From Thermosediminibacter litoriperuensis (GTDB lineage: Bacteria; Bacillota; Thermosediminibacteria; Thermosediminibacterales; Thermosediminibacteraceae), in NCBI RefSeq assembly GCF_008124715.1, contig NZ_VNHO01000004.1, positions 1 through 64,000 on the forward strand: DNA of 64,000 nucleotides. Reading direction: 5' to 3'. The notes below the pieces were generated by a model. That model was not told the origin of the DNA. It saw nothing but the letters and a program-made list of their open reading frames with translations, and made no database searches. Positions 35,325 through 43,767 of this stretch are shown here, piece by piece (the first letter of the stretch is position 1; every line of letters starts with the position of its first letter). A program made the position numbers and the translations under genes.

Positions 35325-35699
35325 TTATTTTGCTACTTTTTTGAGATGCACCGATCTTGAAATAAGAGGTATTAAAAGCATAGAGCCTATCGTCGCAAGG
35401 CCTCCTGCAAGAAATGCTACAGCACCACCTTTAAAAGCCGCTAAAACATTTTGGATGGAAGCCATAGCCACAACTATGGGGATATATAGACAACTTACAA
35501 ACTCTATACCTTTAGCGATCCTTTCCGGGAAAGGTTTTCCTTTGGATTCCATATAATTGCTGATCAATACCAGCAATAGCATTGCCATTCCTACTCCGCC
35601 TACATCTCCACTAACACCTAACAATTCTCCCAGCAAGTTTCCTAAGAAAGTTCCGATGAACATACACAGTGAGATTATTCCCATACCATAAATTTCCAT
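35325..35699 (-). CDS. madL: Malonate transporter, MadL-type subunit
   Basis: A 124-residue, four-helix membrane protein (MEIYGMGIISLCMFIGTFLG; LLGVSGDVGGVGMAMLLLV; KGGAVAFLAGGLATIGSML) of the MadL family, which works with MadM as a sodium-coupled malonate importer. AAAGGAGAG precedes its ATG. It lies 16 bases downstream of the CoA-transferase gene, so import and activation are encoded in one transcript. Confidence 0.86.
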   Translation of the reverse strand: MEIYGMGIISLCMFIGTFLGNLLGELLGVSGDVGGVGMAMLLLVLISNYMESKGKPFPERIAKGIEFVSCLYIPIVVAMASIQNVLAAFKGGAVAFLAGGLATIGSMLLIPLISRSVHLKKVAK

Positions 35700-35715
35700 A
35701 CTACTTTCTCTCCTT

Positions 35716-36900
35716 TTAAATTACTTTATTTACTCTTAAATCTTCTATTTTTTGTTCGGAAAAACCGAGCATATCCTTTAAAATTTCTTCTGTATGCTGC
35801 CCTAGAAGTGGCGCGGGTCTTTCAATCTGCCCCGGTGTTTCGGAAAATTTAATAGGTATCCCTGGAACTTTTATTTTTCCTGCCACAGGGTGTTCAAGTT
35901 CTACAAGCATCTCCCTAGCTTTTACTTGCGGGTCATTTACCACCCGTTCGATGTTGTTTATTGGGCCACACGGTATGCCAGCTTTTTCTAATATTTCAAG
36001 CCACTCATCTGTATTTTTTTCGCTTAAGATCTCATTTAAGATTGGTTCAAGCTCATTCCAATTCTTTGTCCTGTCAGGGTTTGTTCTAAATCTTGTATCG
36101 TCTATTAACTCTGGCCTTCCCACTACGTTACAGAATTTGGCCCATAAGCTGTCATTGCCTATTGCTATAATTACAAAGCCATCTTTAGTTTTAAATGAGG
36201 AAAAGGGGGTAATAGAAGGATGTCTGTTTCCAATGGGTTCCGGGGACTTACCGGTAACAAAATATCTAGCAATCGCATTTTCGAGTATTGCCACCTGGCA
36301 ATCCAACATGGCTACATCTACCTTTTGGCCCTTTCCCGTTTTCTCGCGAACATTAAGTGCTGCCAGAATACCTATGGTTGTAAACAATGCTGCGGTAATG
36401 TCGCCAATAGATGCGCCCACTCTGGTAGGAGGGCCACCCGGCTGACCAGTAATACTCATAATACCGCCCATTCCCTGCACTATCACATCATAAGCCGGTC
36501 TCAGGCTGTATGGACCTGTATGACCAAACCCGGAACAAGCAGCGTAAATGATTCTCGGGTTGATCTCCTTTAATACAACATAACCTATTCCTAATTTTTC
36601 CATGGTGCCGGGCCTAAAATTTTCAACAATAACATCTGCTTTTTCAACCATTTTTTTCAATATATTTACGCCTTCCTGTTTCTTAAGGTTTAATGTCATG
36701 CTCTTTTTATTTCTGTTAATGCTCATAAAATAAGCGCTTTCATTTTTTATAAAAGGACCAAAACTTCTTGAATCATCGCCAACACCCGGAATTTCAATTT
36801 TTATAATCTCAGCACCCAGATCTCCTAAAATCATTGTGGCAAAAGGACCTGCTAATACCCTGGATAAATCGAGTACCTTAATTCCTTCTAATGGTCTCAA
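35716..36900 (-). CDS. Class III (CaiB/BaiF) acyl-CoA transferase
   Basis: A 394-residue family III CoA-transferase. It begins MRPLEGIKVLDLSRVLAGP and has the nucleotide-facing loop FATMILGDLGAEIIKIE, ENFRPGTMEKLG and the catalytic Asp in KVDVAMLDCQVA near residue 167. Such enzymes move CoA between carboxylates without ATP. In an operon with MadLM the natural guess is succinyl- or acetyl-CoA:malonate CoA-transferase, which would give malonyl-CoA; relatives act on oxalate/formate, carnitine and others. TTG start behind GGAGG. Codon use is AT-rich compared with transketolase next door, suggesting transfer. Confidence 0.85.
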   Translation of the reverse strand: MRPLEGIKVLDLSRVLAGPFATMILGDLGAEIIKIEIPGVGDDSRSFGPFIKNESAYFMSINRNKKSMTLNLKKQEGVNILKKMVEKADVIVENFRPGTMEKLGIGYVVLKEINPRIIYAACSGFGHTGPYSLRPAYDVIVQGMGGIMSITGQPGGPPTRVGASIGDITAALFTTIGILAALNVREKTGKGQKVDVAMLDCQVAILENAIARYFVTGKSPEPIGNRHPSITPFSSFKTKDGFVIIAIGNDSLWAKFCNVVGRPELIDDTRFRTNPDRTKNWNELEPILNEILSEKNTDEWLEILEKAGIPCGPINNIERVVNDPQVKAREMLVELEHPVAGKIKVPGIPIKFSETPGQIERPAPLLGQHTEEILKDMLGFSEQKIEDLRVNKVI

Positions 36901-37313
36901 ATCTGAATTCCTCCTTTACAAAATTATCTAGCTGTCATAAAATTTTTATGCTGCCTATGATAACATTTATGACCATCCAATCCACTTAGGAATAAAGCTG
37001 ATAACCGCGAAAATTTTATCGTTGCCCTCCCGTATAGGCTGATAGTGATAAAAAAAAGTAACATTGAAAATCGGGATATTTAATTTCAGGCTATGGTTGG
37101 AAATTTCCATTTCCTTTTCCTTTATCCCAATTAGCTATGTTTTAACTTACACATCAATTACTAAAAATAAACAAAACTGGGGAAGTTATCCATTTTTTTC
37201 ATACGGACAACTTCCCCAGTCTCAAAAAGGAAACAAGGACGCGAATGGCCTCTATTCCATGCCTATAGTTTAATTGAATTTTCCAATCCCCGGAGGACCA
37301 AGTAATACCGCAG
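36901..37313. other. AT-rich intergenic stretch with one inverted repeat
   Basis: No gene with a start and ribosome site is seen on either strand. The upstream region of the CoA-transferase (36901-36960) holds its GGAGG site and AT-rich sequence without a clear promoter. A 12-bp inverted repeat lies at 37176-37220. This stretch marks the right edge of the AT-rich island; GC content rises at once in the transketolase genes. Confidence 0.6.
37176..37220. repeat. 12-bp inverted repeat with 21-base loop
   Basis: ACTGGGGAAGTT (37176-37187) and AACTTCCCCAGT (37209-37220) are perfect inverted copies. There is no adjoining T-run of terminator type; the T7 run is inside the loop. It could be a protein-binding dyad or a miniature remnant at the island edge. 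Confidence 0.5.
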
Positions 37314-38240
37314 CTACCGCCGCAAGGATCTTGCCGCTTCCGCAATATCCTCCGCCGTCAGGCCGTAGGCTTTCAGGAGTTCTTCGGGTTTGCCCGACTG
37401 TCCGAACACGTCGCGGATGCCTATCCTCTTCATGGGCACCGGCTTTTCTTCCACCAGCACCTCGGCCACGGCGCTACCCAGACCGCCGATTATGGAATGC
37501 TCTTCGGCGGTGACTATGGCTCCGCATTCGGCTGCCTGCAGAATTATTTCTTTGTCTATTGGCTTTATCGTGTGGATGTTGATGACCATGGCGTTTATAC
37601 CGCCTTTTGCTAGTATCTCGGCTGCCTTCAGTGCTTCCGCCACCATTATGCCCGTTGCGATCAGGGCTACGTCTTTACCGTCTCTAAGGATGACGCCTTT
37701 GCCCGGCTCAAATTTGTAATGCTCGTCGAAGATGGTTTCTACGGGGTGGCGGCCCAGCCTCAGGTATACGGGTCCCTTGTGCAGGGCAGCCGCCCTTACA
37801 GCCTGTTTTGCCTCAACGGCGTCGGCCGGGTTGATGATCGTCATGTTGGGCAAAGACCTCATAATGGCTATGTCTTCGATGGATTGGTGGGTGGCTCCGT
37901 CTTCGCCGACGGTAATACCGGCATGGGACGCTGCGATCTTTACGTTGAGGTTGGGGTAGCATATGGAGTTTCTTATCTGTTCGAAGGCTCTGCCGGTGGC
38001 AAATACGGCAAAGGTGCTGGCAAAGGGAATCTTGCCGCAGGTGGCCAATCCCGCCGCCGTGCCCATGAGGTTTTGTTCGGCTATCCCCATGTTAAAGAAG
38101 CGTTCGGGGAATTTCTTCGCAAATACGCTGGTCTTGGTGGATTTTGAAAGGTCCGCATCCAGAACCACTATGTCTTTTATTTCTTCGCCAAGTTCGGCGA
38201 GGGCTTCACCGTAAGCTTCACGCGTGGCTATTTTGGGCAT
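37314..38240 (-). CDS. Transketolase, C-terminal subunit
   Basis: The 308-residue half carries the pyrimidine-binding and C-terminal domains of a split transketolase: VVLDADLSKSTKTS, the Glu-containing RFFNMGIAEQNLMGTAAG region, FATGRAFEQIRNS, SHAGITVGEDGATHQ and a C-terminal transferase fold. It acts with the N-terminal subunit encoded 52 bases upstream to move two-carbon units in the pentose phosphate pathway. Split transketolases are normal in clostridia and archaea. Confidence 0.93.
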   Translation of the reverse strand: MPKIATREAYGEALAELGEEIKDIVVLDADLSKSTKTSVFAKKFPERFFNMGIAEQNLMGTAAGLATCGKIPFASTFAVFATGRAFEQIRNSICYPNLNVKIAASHAGITVGEDGATHQSIEDIAIMRSLPNMTIINPADAVEAKQAVRAAALHKGPVYLRLGRHPVETIFDEHYKFEPGKGVILRDGKDVALIATGIMVAEALKAAEILAKGGINAMVINIHTIKPIDKEIILQAAECGAIVTAEEHSIIGGLGSAVAEVLVEEKPVPMKRIGIRDVFGQSGKPEELLKAYGLTAEDIAEAARSLRR

Positions 38241-38292
38241 TTTTAAACCTCCATTCCTTTAAATATGGTGACGTTTATGGTACGGGCTTTTG

Positions 38293-39120
38293 TTACTCTC
38301 CGAGAGCTTTCAGCGCTTCTTCCGCCTGCTGGCGGGACGGAGCTTTCCCGTGCCAGTCGACCTGGTTTTCCATAAACGGCACTCCCTTACCCTTTACTGT
38401 CTTTGCGACTATCACCGTGGGCCTGCCTTTTGTGTTCACGGCTTCTTCGATACCCCGGATTATGTCTTCGAAATCGTGGCCGTCCACGTCGATTACATTC
38501 CAGCCGAAGGCTCGGAACTTATCCTGGATTATTTCCGGCGACATTACTTCCGCTATGGGGCCGTCTATCTGCAAACCGTTGTGGTCGACGAAAGCCGTGA
38601 GGTTGTCCAATTTGTAATGGGATGCAGCCATAGCCGCCTCCCATACCTGGCCCTCTTGGAGCTCCCCGTCTCCGAGGACGGCGTACACCCTGTAGTCCTT
38701 TCCGTCAAGTTTTGCTGCGATGGCCATTCCGTTGGCTGCGGAAAGCCCCTGTCCCAGGGAACCGGTGGTCATGTCTACACCCGGCGTCTTTTTCATGTCA
38801 GGATGTCCCTGCAACCTGGAATCGATTTTCCTTAAGGTAAGCAGTTCTTCTACCGGGAAATAGCCTTTTTCAGCCAGGACCGCGTAAAGCGCGGGGGCCG
38901 CGTGGCCTTTTGAGAGCACGAGCCTGTCTCTTTCGGGCCAATCGGGATCTTTGGGGTCTACTTTCATCACGTGGAAATATAGGGCTACCAGGATGTCGGT
39001 GCAGGATAGTGACCCGCCGGGATGGCCCGAACCGGCTTCTGCGGTCATGTCTATAATGTGCCGCCTCACCTTGCGTGCTACCGCTGTTAGTTCTTCTACT
39101 TTTTCTCGGGTTATTGCCAT
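38293..39120 (-). CDS. Transketolase, N-terminal subunit
   Basis: The 275-residue half binds thiamine diphosphate: AGSGHPGGSLSCTDILVALY near residue 30, LSKGHAAPALYA, GSLGQGLSAANGMA, GDGELQEGQVWEA (the TPP motif GDG...) and DHNGLQIDG. With the downstream gene it forms one functional transketolase. AGAGGTG precedes the ATG. Confidence 0.94.
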   Translation of the reverse strand: MAITREKVEELTAVARKVRRHIIDMTAEAGSGHPGGSLSCTDILVALYFHVMKVDPKDPDWPERDRLVLSKGHAAPALYAVLAEKGYFPVEELLTLRKIDSRLQGHPDMKKTPGVDMTTGSLGQGLSAANGMAIAAKLDGKDYRVYAVLGDGELQEGQVWEAAMAASHYKLDNLTAFVDHNGLQIDGPIAEVMSPEIIQDKFRAFGWNVIDVDGHDFEDIIRGIEEAVNTKGRPTVIVAKTVKGKGVPFMENQVDWHGKAPSRQQAEEALKALGE

Positions 39121-39150
39121 TTTATCATCACCTCTTATAATTCTTTAACT

Positions 39151-40002
39151 TTATTTATTATTATCCATAAGCGTAAATCCTTCCCCCAGCACTTCGTGCA
39201 CGTCGTGGACTATTATAAACGCCCTGGGGTCGATATCCCAGATTATCTTTTTCAGTTTTGGAAGCTCTAGACGGGTTACGGCGCACATCACTACATTTCT
39301 GTTTTCTCCAGTGTAACCGCCCTTTGCTTCAAAAAGGGTGATGCCCCTGCCCAGGTCTTCCAGTATCCTCTTTTGGATCTCGTCATTCCTGTCGGATATT
39401 ATGTATACAGCTTTTGCGTAATTTATGCCTTCCTGAACGATGTCTATGACTTTGCTGCTTACGTAAAGGGCTATCCAGGAGTACATCGCCAGTTCCCAGT
39501 TGAAGGAGATCCCGTTCAGGGCGATGACAAAAAAGTCTATAAACAGTATGCCCTGACCTATGCTGACCGTTGGCAGAAAATGGTGAATCAGCATAGCGGC
39601 CACATCGGAACCGCCGGTGGAAGCCCTGGTCCTGAACACGAGTCCGAGTCCCAGACCCAGGACTATTCCGCCGTAGACGCTGGAAAGCAATAGGTCCCGG
39701 GTGAGTACCGGGAAATTCTTCGTTACTTCCGTGAAAACCGAAAGCAGCACGGTGCCCAGTACAGTCTTTGCGCCAAAACCGGAGCCCAGAAAAACTACTC
39801 CGGCTATGAAAAGGGGTATGTTGAAGGCGAGCATCGTCCAGCCCACCGGCAGGCCGAAAAGATAATGAAGCACCGTTGCAAGGCCGCTGACGCCTCCGGC
39901 AGCTACCTTATTCGGTATTAAGAACATGGTAAGGCCAAGAGAAGCGATGAAACAGCCTACGAATATTTGCATGTAGTCCAGTATATTTGATTTAACCTTC
40001 AA
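39151..40002 (-). CDS. YitT family membrane protein (DUF161 + DUF2179)
   Basis: About five to six membrane helices in the first 200 residues (IFVGCFIASLGLTMFLIPNK, GGVSGLATVLHYLFGLPVG, TGGSDVAAMLIHHF) are followed by a cytoplasmic DUF2179 domain (about 205-283; TLFEAKGGYTGENRNVVMCAV). The family is widespread in Firmicutes and its function is not established. TTG start after GAGAAGGTG. It ends near, and may share a transcript with, the tagA-csaB genes, since its start is one base from the tagA stop. Confidence 0.9.
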   Translation of the reverse strand: MKVKSNILDYMQIFVGCFIASLGLTMFLIPNKVAAGGVSGLATVLHYLFGLPVGWTMLAFNIPLFIAGVVFLGSGFGAKTVLGTVLLSVFTEVTKNFPVLTRDLLLSSVYGGIVLGLGLGLVFRTRASTGGSDVAAMLIHHFLPTVSIGQGILFIDFFVIALNGISFNWELAMYSWIALYVSSKVIDIVQEGINYAKAVYIISDRNDEIQKRILEDLGRGITLFEAKGGYTGENRNVVMCAVTRLELPKLKKIIWDIDPRAFIIVHDVHEVLGEGFTLMDNNK

Positions 40003-40003
40003 G

Positions 40004-40744
40004 TCACCTTCTCCCCCTTACCCCGAGTACTTTTAATAAAAACAGAGGAAGTGCAACCATCCTCTTAATCCTGGAAGGTTCCTGCACCAGCCTGTAGAAC
40101 CATTCAAAACCCAGCCGCTGCATCCACTGCGGGGCTCTGCTGACCCTGCCTGCAAGCACGTCCAGGCTGCCGCCCACACCCATCATTATACCGCCCCGGA
40201 TTTTGTCTTTGTTATTTACCATAAAAACCTCCTGACGGGGAGCACCCATACCGACGAAGATGAAATGGGGCTTTAGCCCGTTGATTTCGTCCACCACCTT
40301 ATCCTGCTGGGACAGATCAAAGTAGCCGTGATGGGTGCCGGCTATCCTGACCCCCGGAAACTTCGCTTTTATACCGGCTGCCGATTCTTCGGCAACACCG
40401 GGCTTTCCTCCCAGAAGGTATACCGAAAGTTGACGCCGGTCGGCTATCTTGAGCATTTCCATCATCAGGTCGAATCCCGCAACCCTCTCAGGCAGCGGCT
40501 CTTCCAGAATCCGGGAAGCTATCACCACGCCTATGCCGTCGGGAAGGCTGAGGTCAGCAAGCATTATCGCCCGCCTGAGCCTTATATCCTTCTGGGCTGC
40601 CATGATGATCTCCGCGTTAGGTGTTACAATTACTTTGGTACCCCCAGATTCCAGCATCTCTTCGACCTTTGACGCTGCCTGCTTTAATGTTACCCTGTCC
40701 AGGGGCACTCCGAGTATTTCAATCCTACCTGCTGCCTGCCTCAT
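40004..40744 (-). CDS. tagA: WecG/TagA/CpsF glycosyltransferase
   Basis: A GT26 enzyme adding N-acetylmannosamine (or a related sugar) to undecaprenyl-PP-GlcNAc, the linkage-unit step of teichoic acids and secondary wall polymers. Motifs are ILGVPLDRVTL, VTPNAEIIMAA, LSLPDGIGVV, YLLGGKPGVAE, HHGYFDLS and FVGMGAPRQE. ATG at 40744, six bases after GGAGG, is preferred over the frame's first codon two codons upstream. It overlaps the end of csaB by 20 bases. Confidence 0.92.
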   Translation of the reverse strand: MRQAAGRIEILGVPLDRVTLKQAASKVEEMLESGGTKVIVTPNAEIIMAAQKDIRLRRAIMLADLSLPDGIGVVIASRILEEPLPERVAGFDLMMEMLKIADRRQLSVYLLGGKPGVAEESAAGIKAKFPGVRIAGTHHGYFDLSQQDKVVDEINGLKPHFIFVGMGAPRQEVFMVNNKDKIRGGIMMGVGGSLDVLAGRVSRAPQWMQRLGFEWFYRLVQEPSRIKRMVALPLFLLKVLGVRGRR

Positions 40745-41840
40745 AACCACCCTCCAGTAGTTTCAGGGCCAGCCTTGCGTTTTCGTAAGCCAGACCCTCC
40801 AGCTCATCCTTTTTGGCCAGAAGTTTGCTGCGGCTCTCGGTCCTCCGTCCTATGGCCTCTTCGAAAAGGTGGCACAGGTCCACCACGTTTAAATCCAGGG
40901 GCGAACCCGCGGAAGGCTGTTCGACGCGTTTTAAGAAGTTTTCAACCTTCGGGTCGTAGGCCAATCCAAGAAGCGGTACGCCCATTATGGCGCCGAAGAT
41001 AAGGGCGTGAAGCCTCATTCCGCAGAGAAGATCCATCTGTCCGCTGATCCAGAGCAGCTCCCTTGGTCCCAGCGGTTCGTCGATCACCCGAGCTTTTCCC
41101 TTCATGAGCCCCATAATTTCGAGGGATTCGGAGTAATCCTGCGGAAATTGCATTGGAAGAAAAACAATCGTTGCGTCATGGTTTTTTATTAAATAATCGC
41201 AGGTCTCGGCTATGACCTGCCTGTTCTTACCCAAATTCCAGGGCCTGACGGATACGCCTATTTTGAGACTGCCTTCATCAAAATTTATACCCTTCCACCT
41301 GAGTATTCCAAAGCCGGTTTCGTCGTCCACGGGCTTTAAGGCGAAAGCGGGGTCAGCCGTGACGTAAATCGGGGGATTTTTCACGCCAAGGCTCATTAAC
41401 TGGTCCCGCGAGTTATCATCCCTTACCGTAATCAGGTCCACCGTATTGCCTACCGCCGCTATGAGTCGCTTGTTGAGTTTCCGGTTGACCGGACCGACTC
41501 CGTTGGCGTAAAACATGACCCTCTTCCCCATCTTCTTTGCCAGGTAGACGATAAGGAGATAATAGGGGATGGACCTGCTGCTGGTTACATCTTGGAGCAA
41601 GCCCCCTCCTCCGCTCAAAACCAGGTCGGCCTCGGCAATGGCTTTTATGACGAGAAAAGGATTGGTACGGTGCACGGCGTCTATACCGTGCATTCGCTTG
41701 GTTTCCTTGGGATTGGCCGAAAGTGCCTTTATGGATATATTATTATCCAATTTTTTGAGGGATTCCACGATCGCCATCAAAATGGCTTCATCTCCGGCAT
41801 TTCCGAACCCGTAGTACCCCGAGACCAGTATCTTATTCAT
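40725..41840 (-). CDS. csaB: Polysaccharide pyruvyl transferase CsaB
   Basis: CsaB adds a pyruvate ketal to secondary cell-wall polysaccharide; the ketal is what SLH domains of S-layer proteins grip. The product starts MNKILVSGYYGFGNAGDEAI, with LVLSGGGGLLQDVTSS, MFYANGVGPVN and GMRLHALIFGAI, all typical of the family. Length 371 is standard. Together with tagA it points to a pyruvylated ManNAc-containing wall polymer and an SLH-anchored S-layer. Confidence 0.93.
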   Translation of the reverse strand: MNKILVSGYYGFGNAGDEAILMAIVESLKKLDNNISIKALSANPKETKRMHGIDAVHRTNPFLVIKAIAEADLVLSGGGGLLQDVTSSRSIPYYLLIVYLAKKMGKRVMFYANGVGPVNRKLNKRLIAAVGNTVDLITVRDDNSRDQLMSLGVKNPPIYVTADPAFALKPVDDETGFGILRWKGINFDEGSLKIGVSVRPWNLGKNRQVIAETCDYLIKNHDATIVFLPMQFPQDYSESLEIMGLMKGKARVIDEPLGPRELLWISGQMDLLCGMRLHALIFGAIMGVPLLGLAYDPKVENFLKRVEQPSAGSPLDLNVVDLCHLFEEAIGRRTESRSKLLAKKDELEGLAYENARLALKLLEGGYEAGSR

Positions 41841-43767
41841 TCGCTTTCATTCCCTTTCCAGCACATATATAATATCCCCCTAAGGCTAAAGCTCCGATAA
41901 AACCGCCCAGTATTAGCCCCTCGACGGAACGTATGATCGATATCAGAGCATTAACGTGATAATGACTGAACGTGTTTACCATAGATACCTCGCCCAGAAG
42001 CCCTGTGACCATCAACAACCGGGACCATAAGGGTCTTTCCGTATTTTTGAGGCCTCCTGCCAGCACCAGGGCGGGAAAGCCTATCAAAAATTCTTTTGTC
42101 CGGGGCCTCACGGGGAGTACTTCTTCCAGCCATATTCGGAAATAAAGTTCCCACTTAGGTATGGGTATAACGGAAAAATTACCCGTCCTGTTTATAAGGA
42201 TGTAAAGGATTCCGCCAGCCAGAGCAACGGCTATGAGATTTCCGATGGAGAGCACAGGCTTACGAAGCGGGATGCTCCCGTGCTGTAATTTTATATAGAG
42301 CAGGGCGATGATGATAAAGGAAGAAATATACATTGCCTTGATACCGCGAAATTTCTCGATGCCGAGTATGAAATCCACGTCACCACTGATTCCAGTTATC
42401 AGCAGGGCTCCGGTGGCGGCAATCCCTGTGGCTCTTAGAAGGGTGAAAATCCCCTCTTTCAGAGCTTGCCGGTAATTCGAGGGGTGTTTCCTTTTTATTG
42501 TCATCTCCCGGTATATCCCCAGGCACGGGTAGAGTACGGATGCCAGGAGACTGGCTCCGCTCCTGAAAGTGGAAAAATCAAGAGCAGCAAAAAGGCCCAT
42601 CGCCAGTATAAGCGCGTATGATACTGCTAAAGCCGTCTTTTCCAGAACTCCGCTCAACTTAAGCAGGTGGTAAACCCCCAAGCCCAACCCCATAGAAGCC
42701 ATTATTGGAAGCAACGACGTCGCAACGGTTGAGGTTGGAGTTTTTGAAAACACCGAAGCTTTTTGGGGATAAACGCCCGCGATAAAATCCCTTGATATTA
42801 CGTCATTATAAATCTCTTTTATGTGCATTTTATTGTAAGAAACCAGATCCTCATCGCCCGACATGAAAAGGTGCAGGTAAAGCAGCCTGTCGTTTCTATC
42901 CCTCACGGCGAGCAGGTATTCTTCCATCCACCTATGGGGCGGCCGGTTGTACACCCTCACGGCATTATAGCCGTTTTGCTGCAAAAATTTTTTCAAATTC
43001 CCCGCTTCCTTAAACTCATCCAATCCCAGGCGGATGCTTTTCCCCTTTACAGCCTTCAAAAGTAGTTCCGCTGCTTCGACCTTGCGCGGCATTTCGTTAT
43101 TTTGCAGTACCAAAACGGACATTTCTCTATCGAAAAGCTCGTCCAGTAGCTTTATCTCTTCCGCGGTCTTTTCTTTTACCCCTTTGAGCATAACCACGAT
43201 GTTAAGCCCAAGAGACCGGGCGTTTTCAAGCGAATCCAGGTCGATACCAAGGCCGATTTCGGTGAAACCGCCTGCTCCCTTTACTTCCTGGATTACGTAA
43301 ATACCCCCGCCCTCTGCAGCATTTATGTCATACCCCCTGGAAGCCATGGCGGTTTTTAATTTCCGGTAGATCTCCCTGTCCTTCGTGAATATATAATAGC
43401 TCCGGGGGTTGAAATCTTTTTGGGAGAGAATATCCCTGACAAGATTATTCGCTACTCCGAAAAAACTGTCATAGTCCAAGAGCTGCCAGCCGTTCAGTAC
43501 CAGAATCTTTCCCCTGTTCATCATGTCCTTTACCGTCGTTTCTTCCACCGCTAGGGAAGTAAGCCCGGCCGACCTGAACTCCTCCAGTATTTCAACGGGC
43601 CGGCGTCCGGTAATCCTGGACAGCGCTTCAACCTCGTGCATGGGGACGGAAATCTCTACTACCCTGTTTTTTTGTTCAATCGATATTTTGCCTACAACGC
43701 TGTAGAGCGAAACCACCAGGGCAAGTATAAAAAGCGCTATTAGACCTTTAGCAGCCCATTTCACCAT
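41833..43767 (-). CDS. DUF5693 family membrane protein
   Basis: A 644-residue protein with an N-terminal membrane anchor (about 8-28), an extracellular domain of about 330 residues (SVPMHEVEALSRITGRRPVE; LGLDEFKEAGNLKKFLQQNG; VRVYNRPPHRWMEEYL) and about eight helices in the C-terminal 280 residues. DUF5693 proteins regularly lie beside csaB in Clostridia and are of unknown function. The extracellular part has the strand-helix alternation of a barrel. It overlaps csaB by 8 bases and the GT4 upstream by one. Confidence 0.85.
   Translation of the reverse strand: MVKWAAKGLIALFILALVVSLYSVVGKISIEQKNRVVEISVPMHEVEALSRITGRRPVEILEEFRSAGLTSLAVEETTVKDMMNRGKILVLNGWQLLDYDSFFGVANNLVRDILSQKDFNPRSYYIFTKDREIYRKLKTAMASRGYDINAAEGGGIYVIQEVKGAGGFTEIGLGIDLDSLENARSLGLNIVVMLKGVKEKTAEEIKLLDELFDREMSVLVLQNNEMPRKVEAAELLLKAVKGKSIRLGLDEFKEAGNLKKFLQQNGYNAVRVYNRPPHRWMEEYLLAVRDRNDRLLYLHLFMSGDEDLVSYNKMHIKEIYNDVISRDFIAGVYPQKASVFSKTPTSTVATSLLPIMASMGLGLGVYHLLKLSGVLEKTALAVSYALILAMGLFAALDFSTFRSGASLLASVLYPCLGIYREMTIKRKHPSNYRQALKEGIFTLLRATGIAATGALLITGISGDVDFILGIEKFRGIKAMYISSFIIIALLYIKLQHGSIPLRKPVLSIGNLIAVALAGGILYILINRTGNFSVIPIPKWELYFRIWLEEVLPVRPRTKEFLIGFPALVLAGGLKNTERPLWSRLLMVTGLLGEVSMVNTFSHYHVNALISIIRSVEGLILGGFIGALALGGYYICAGKGMKANE

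Noticed and set aside
37268-37313. A Walker-A-like string (LLGPPGIGK) on the minus strand just after the transketolase stop
   Set aside because: Only about 14 codons long, with no start or following domain; a chance match or an unrecognisable scrap.
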